A stretch of DNA of 64,000 nucleotides, taken from assembly GCA_021464245.1 (NCBI GenBank), contig JADCRB010000040.1:2758273-2822272 (forward strand), given 5' to 3'. Position 1 is the first letter of the stretch, and the number at the start of each line of letters is the position of its first letter. Made by a program: the position numbers and the translations under genes. The DNA is from Carallia brachiata. Lineage: Eukaryota; Streptophyta; Magnoliopsida; Malpighiales; Rhizophoraceae. The notes under the pieces are model-generated. The model searched no databases, had not been told where the DNA came from, and was given only the letters and a program-made list of their open reading frames with translations. This document shows positions 59,810-64,000 of the stretch, piece after piece.

Positions 59810-62100
59810 AAAACTGTAGGTGCCATTATTCGCTGTATCTCATCAATTTCGTATTCTCTTGTGGTGAATTCCAAGCCACGGAATATATTTTACCCATCCT
59901 GAGGTTTACGACAAGGCGACCCTAATTCACCTTATTTTTTCTTGATATGTGCGGAGGGATTATCTTCCTTGGTGCATGGGGCAGTTAGGCAGAAGGAAAT
60001 CCATGGTGTGAAGGTTTGTCGTCGATGCCCCTTAATTTCCCATTTATTTTTTTTACTGACGATTGCTTGATTTTTACATATGCATCAGTTCAGGAAGCCA
60101 ACCATATGAAAGACATTTTGTCAATTTATGAGAGGGTTTCTAGCCAAAAAGTGAATTTTGATAAGACCGAATTTTCATTTAGTCGAAGGAGTCCAAGAGA
60201 AGCATTCAAGCATGTCTTAACGTAAGGGCTATGTCGTCTCGGCAATAATACTTGGGGCTCCCGATGAATGTTGGTTACTCAAAGAAGAAGGCCTTTGGTC
60301 AAATCTTGGATAGGGTAAGGAAGAGAGTTTCTATTTAGAGTGAGAAGTTGTCCTGTGCAAGCAGGAGGTGCTTATTAAATCGGTGCTGCAGGCTATTCCT
60401 ACATACCTGATGAGTGTTTTTTGTTTCCAAAAAATCTTTGTGATGAACCAGCTCGACTTGTTAATAGATTCTGGTGGGGTTCGTCTGATGATTCCCAAAA
60501 AATCCACTGGCTGTCATGGGATAAAATGACGACATCAAAGCTGGTGGATGGTTTGGGTTTTAAAAACTTCAAAGATTTCAATATTGCTATGCTATGTAAG
60601 CAAGCCTGGCGACATCTTCCTCAACCAGATTCTCTGATAGCAAGAATATTCAAGGCCCGATGTTTTAATGGCAAGTGTTTCTTAGAAGTGGAGTTGGGTT
60701 CCAATTGGAGCTAACACTTGGAGAAGCATCTTAGAAGCCCGCTCCCTCCTGACAAAAGGACTTCGGTGGTTAGTAGGTGACGAGAAGTCTATTAGTATTT
60801 GGGATGATCCGTGGTTGCCAAATTAGAATGTTTGTCAGGTCCTCTCGCCAAGGTGTCATGCTAATTCTGGTCAGGTTACTTCACTGATTGATCCAGATAC
60901 TAAAACCCGGCGGGTGAGGGAGGTCTAAATACTCTTTATGCCATCCGAATGTGTGCAAATTCTAAGAATGCCACTTAGTTATAGAGCCACTCCAAATAAG
61001 CTTGTATGGCATTTTAGCAAGACGGGGGGTGTATACAGGGTAGAGTGGTTATGCATTGGCAAAGACATTGGGTGAGGCCTGCAGAAGGGGGTCTACGTCA
61101 GGAGATTGTTCTGGAATATGGCAAAGGCTGTGGTCGTTAGATATTCCACCTAAATTGAAGCATTTGATATGGAGATTCTTTAAGGTTCACCTTCCTGCTA
61201 ACGAAGCCCTTGTTTCCAAACGAAAAAATATTGATTTGTGCCTTTTGTGGAGAAGAGGAGGAAACTTTAAACCATGCATTGTTTGTTTGTGATCGGGCAG
61301 TAGGGGTGTGGTTCCTTAGTCCGCTGGGGATCCGAACTCAGCAAATGAATCACGTGCATTTTGGTGAATGGTTGGGTGGTATTCTTGAAGCCAATGACAA
61401 ACCAATCGCTGAAATTGCTTGTATGATTGCATGGGGAACTTGGCACTCTCGGAACTTATTTATTCATGAAAAGGTGCTACGGCAACCTGGCCCGATTGTG
61501 GGTACAACCATGTCTGTATTGGGGGAACACAAGCAATTGAGAGAGTTGAGTCCTCGCCAAGCAACACCAATGCAAGTTAAACGATGGACACTCTCGGGTG
61601 TTGGCTTTTTAAAGATAAATACGAAGAGCACAATTACATGTATCAACAGTTTTGTCCTGACATTTATCCTGAATGAAATTGCGACTGTTATTTTTGAAAT
61701 TGCGATTGATATTTTTGAAATGTAAAAATAACAAGTGTTTAAAAAATATTTGTTCTGATTTTAAAAATAACAATTTTAGTTTCAATTGATGCAAAATTCG
61801 ACGTATAAATGACCGAGATACTAACTTTTATTTAAATAGGAATGCTGCTTGGTCTGTCAGGAGAGCTGGTATTGGAGCTATATCCAGAGACGATCGAGGA
61901 CAAACCTGTTTTCCTTGTTGCAAGGCATCTTATTGGTTGCTGTTCACCTATAATTGAAGAATTACTGGCCATCCGAGAAGCATTGCAGCAAGCACTTGCA
62001 ACGTCCGTGTCCCAAGTAGAGATGGAATCAGATTGCTCTGTTGCTGCGCAAGCTTGTAGAAACTTGATTTCAAAATGCGGATTTAAAGTTGACTTCTACA
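59810..62100 (+). mobile_element. 5'-truncated plant L1-type LINE with RNase H, degenerate
   Basis: Plus-strand pieces in family order. RT palm: GLRQGDP then PYFFLICAEGL near 59900. RT catalytic box FTDDCLIF near 60052, Ala of the usual FADD replaced by Thr, probably through a frame break. Thumb/connection: GFKNFKDFNIAMLCKQAWRH (60421-60714). zf-RVT region: KLKHLIWRFF, CAFCGEEEETLNHALFVC (61210-61400). A 220-bp A/T-rich insertion near 61630-61838 precedes the RNase H-like end (VARHLIGCCSPIIEELLAIR, VEMESDCSVAAQACR). Stops and frameshifts are frequent, and the endonuclease and first half of RT are missing. It cannot be active. It is joined at its 3' end to repeat copy 2. Confidence 0.8.
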
Positions 62101-63747
62101 ATTTTCTTTTTTTTTTTTTTTTTGCAAATGACTGCTACGAGCTTTTCGGTATACTAAATAAATGTGTCTTTCAAATTTAATTCGTAAAATGTTATGAATT
62201 TGTGTGTATTAATCTTATTATAGTGCATCCAAACTAAATAAGATTAAGTTGTCAAAAATGAAACTCCTCCAAAAAAAAAAGACATTAAGAAAGAGAATGT
62301 CTTTATTAAAATTGAACTGATAGTTTACCACAAATTTATATTTTGCAAAGAACATTGTTAATGACGTATCTATAATTAAAACCTGTTGTTAACAAAAGAA
62401 ATTCTTTCAGGATAAAATCAAAATGAAAAGGAAATTGAATAACATTATTGCTAAAATATTTTGTATTATAAAATAATCAAAGATGATGTAATCTGAAGTA
62501 TTCTTAAAATATACGCAAAAATATCATTGACAATGTGTCCTACATCAAATTCCAAGAGTTATGACGCAGACAATGGAGTGTGCACTTGTCTGCATTTGTG
62601 CTGACCCAAAACCCCCGAAATGTATCAGTTTCATTAAATCATAATATTTCTCTTGTGGCTAAGTGCAATTGTTCAGATCTTGCAAACTAAAGGCGTATTT
62701 TATTGTATTAGTTGTCCATGTGAGAGCATGGATCCTTTCCAATCTTTTATTTGGTTATTTCGCCATATTGTTAACGGATTTGGGGCGAACATAATCTCAT
62801 TCAGCCTCACTGTATTTTCTCCAGGTTAAATCTGATTAAAGGACAAAATAAACCAAGTGCTATTTAGTATTGTCTGTCATCTAAAAAGTAGTTTAGTAAC
62901 AAATCAGCATACGTTTCACTTTTGTAATTTGAGTTTGAGTCTCCGCGCCTACTCTCTCTTCGCAAGTGGCTAGGTGGCTACTAAGGTGACTAAAAATTGT
63001 AGCGCAGTAATAGATTTCAGACTTAATAATCGTCATAATCTCTTGCAGCAGAGACATGCTCGGTTTCACTGGTACTCAGGTGGTGGATCTATCCATTTTG
63101 AGGTGATTGAATGAGGCGTTATAAATAAAAATTATTCTAATCTTGACCTGCAGATATGATAACTAGCATACTTATACCAGATTTTTTTGACTCAAAAAAG
63201 AATGGTATTGTTTAATCTGACTTTATAAAGTTGCTGAACTCATCTGTTATCTTTCCCATTAATTTCCCACTAAGTAAAGCCCTTCAACAGTCATCCGGCC
63301 ACCGGGAAGCATACGGTTGCGATTAATTTTTTTTTTTATGTATATTTTACATTAATTATTTGTGCATTTTAATTAACGATATGTATATCACGTTTTTTAA
63401 AAAAAATGTGCAAATCCACCATGAGACCCACAATCTTTCACAACTCTACCTTGTCTTTCTCCGATACTCTTTTAATTTTTACCTTTTTCCACCTCTCATT
63501 CGGGGTTGTAACTTCCAATTGAATTGCGGCATCCATGGCTGTAGCAGGGGAAAAAAAATGAACATAAAAGTTTTTCTCCGCATAACGTGGTCTCCAAAGC
63601 AGGGGACTAGGAGCGTCTTTGATTTTCCTTTTTTTATAAGGCGGAATAAATTCCATCAAACAAGTGAAGAAAATGAGACATCGTGCATTGTAGAAGAAAG
63701 TCAGGGGAATAATTGGGAAATTTAAAAACTGAAAAATGAATTGTTAA
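62056..63747. repeat. Direct repeat block, copy 2
   Basis: Second copy of the 57245-58667 block, joined directly to the LINE RNase H reading frame (CRNLISKCGFKVDFY crosses the boundary). Diverged by substitutions and small indels, and interrupted by an insertion at 62876-63204. Confidence 0.7.
62876..63204 (+). mobile_element. Probable tRNA-derived SINE insertion
   Basis: Absent from repeat copy 1, which defines the insertion exactly. GTATTGTCT precedes it (62867-62875) and GTATTGTTT follows it (63205-63213), an 8-of-9 target duplication. Near its 5' end TAGTTTAGTAAC resembles a Pol III A box, and GAGTTTGAGTCTCC about 45 bp later resembles a B box. The 3' end is A-rich (CTCAAAAAAGAA). The length suits a plant SINE. 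Confidence 0.55.
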
Positions 63748-64000
63748 AGACCCCGTTTAGTATGGATTATATTTTTTATTTTCTGTTCATTTTTTACAAA
63801 AAACATAAAAAATTATATTTGTATCGTTTTTATTTTCTATTTTTTGTTAAAAAGTTAAAAGCATTTGAAAAAATAAATTGAAAAAATAATAAAAGATACT
63901 TTCCTGTTTTATTTTTCATTTTTTTTATATACTTTCTCTCACAACATTTTCTCTCTATCAACCATCTTCACCATATATCTATCTTATTCTATGTCAAAAA
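63748..64000. other. AT-rich end of window
   Basis: Starts right after repeat copy 2 with CCCCGTTTAGTATGG, which resembles a MITE terminus of the GGCCCCGTTTGG kind, and continues into T-rich sequence cut off by the window end. No second terminus is visible. Confidence 0.3.

Noticed and set aside
57245..63747. LTR retrotransposon read from the long direct repeats
   Set aside because: The blocks lack TG...CA ends and a 5-bp duplication, there is no primer-binding site or gag/integrase between them, and the enclosed RT is of LINE type.

Overview
The window looks like nuclear DNA of a flowering plant, most likely a eudicot. It is strongly AT-rich, genes are sparse and intron-bearing with GT-AG sites, there are many simple repeats, and it is full of plant-type transposon debris: a MULE with long terminal inverted repeats, hAT-like and Tourist-like non-autonomous elements, a plant L1-type LINE and a probable SINE. 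All recognisable proteins are plant families.

Layout. 1-700: two 3'-terminal exons of an unidentified minus-strand gene, and perhaps one exon of another. 700-4160: AT-rich spacer with a hairpin MITE, a two-copy tandem repeat and a larger MITE. 4165-8674 (+): six-exon ERI1-like 3'-5' exonuclease (plant ERIL1, Arabidopsis At3g15140 as I recall), with all splice sites present but four single-base losses in the reading frame. 8.7-13 kb: spacer with a clean 482-bp hAT-like element and other debris. 13.1-20.3 kb: a 7.2-kb MULE with a decayed minus-strand transposase and a nested 785-bp element. 20965-31076 (+): a complete six-exon, about 1,890-aa ePHD/AAA-ATPase gene, which I identify as the BRP1 (At3g15120) type. 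31.1-36 kb: spacer with a perfect hairpin and a GC-rich island framed by an inverted repeat. 36033-37740 (+): DUF2431 Rossmann-methyltransferase-like pseudogene carrying a MITE. 38.7-40.3 kb: Tourist/PIF-like element. 41626-43003 (-): UGT79-type glycosyltransferase, frameshifted in the sugar-donor box. 45.7-47 kb (-): F-box pseudogene. 50076-52937 (+): class IV PLP aminotransferase (DAAT/ADCL type) with one or two single-base losses. 53.8-64 kb: transposon-derived sequence with a 5'-truncated LINE between two direct copies of a 1.4-kb block, the second of which holds a SINE-like insertion.

The genes form no pathway; this is ordinary eukaryotic gene order. The ERIL1-like and BRP1-like genes are near-neighbours in Arabidopsis too, so this end keeps ancestral order with a MULE inserted between them. 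The most useful puzzle is why the exonuclease, aminotransferase and glycosyltransferase all carry small deletions without nonsense changes while the 5.7-kb BRP1-like coding sequence is clean. Either sequence consensus errors or recent decay could explain it, and reads would settle it.
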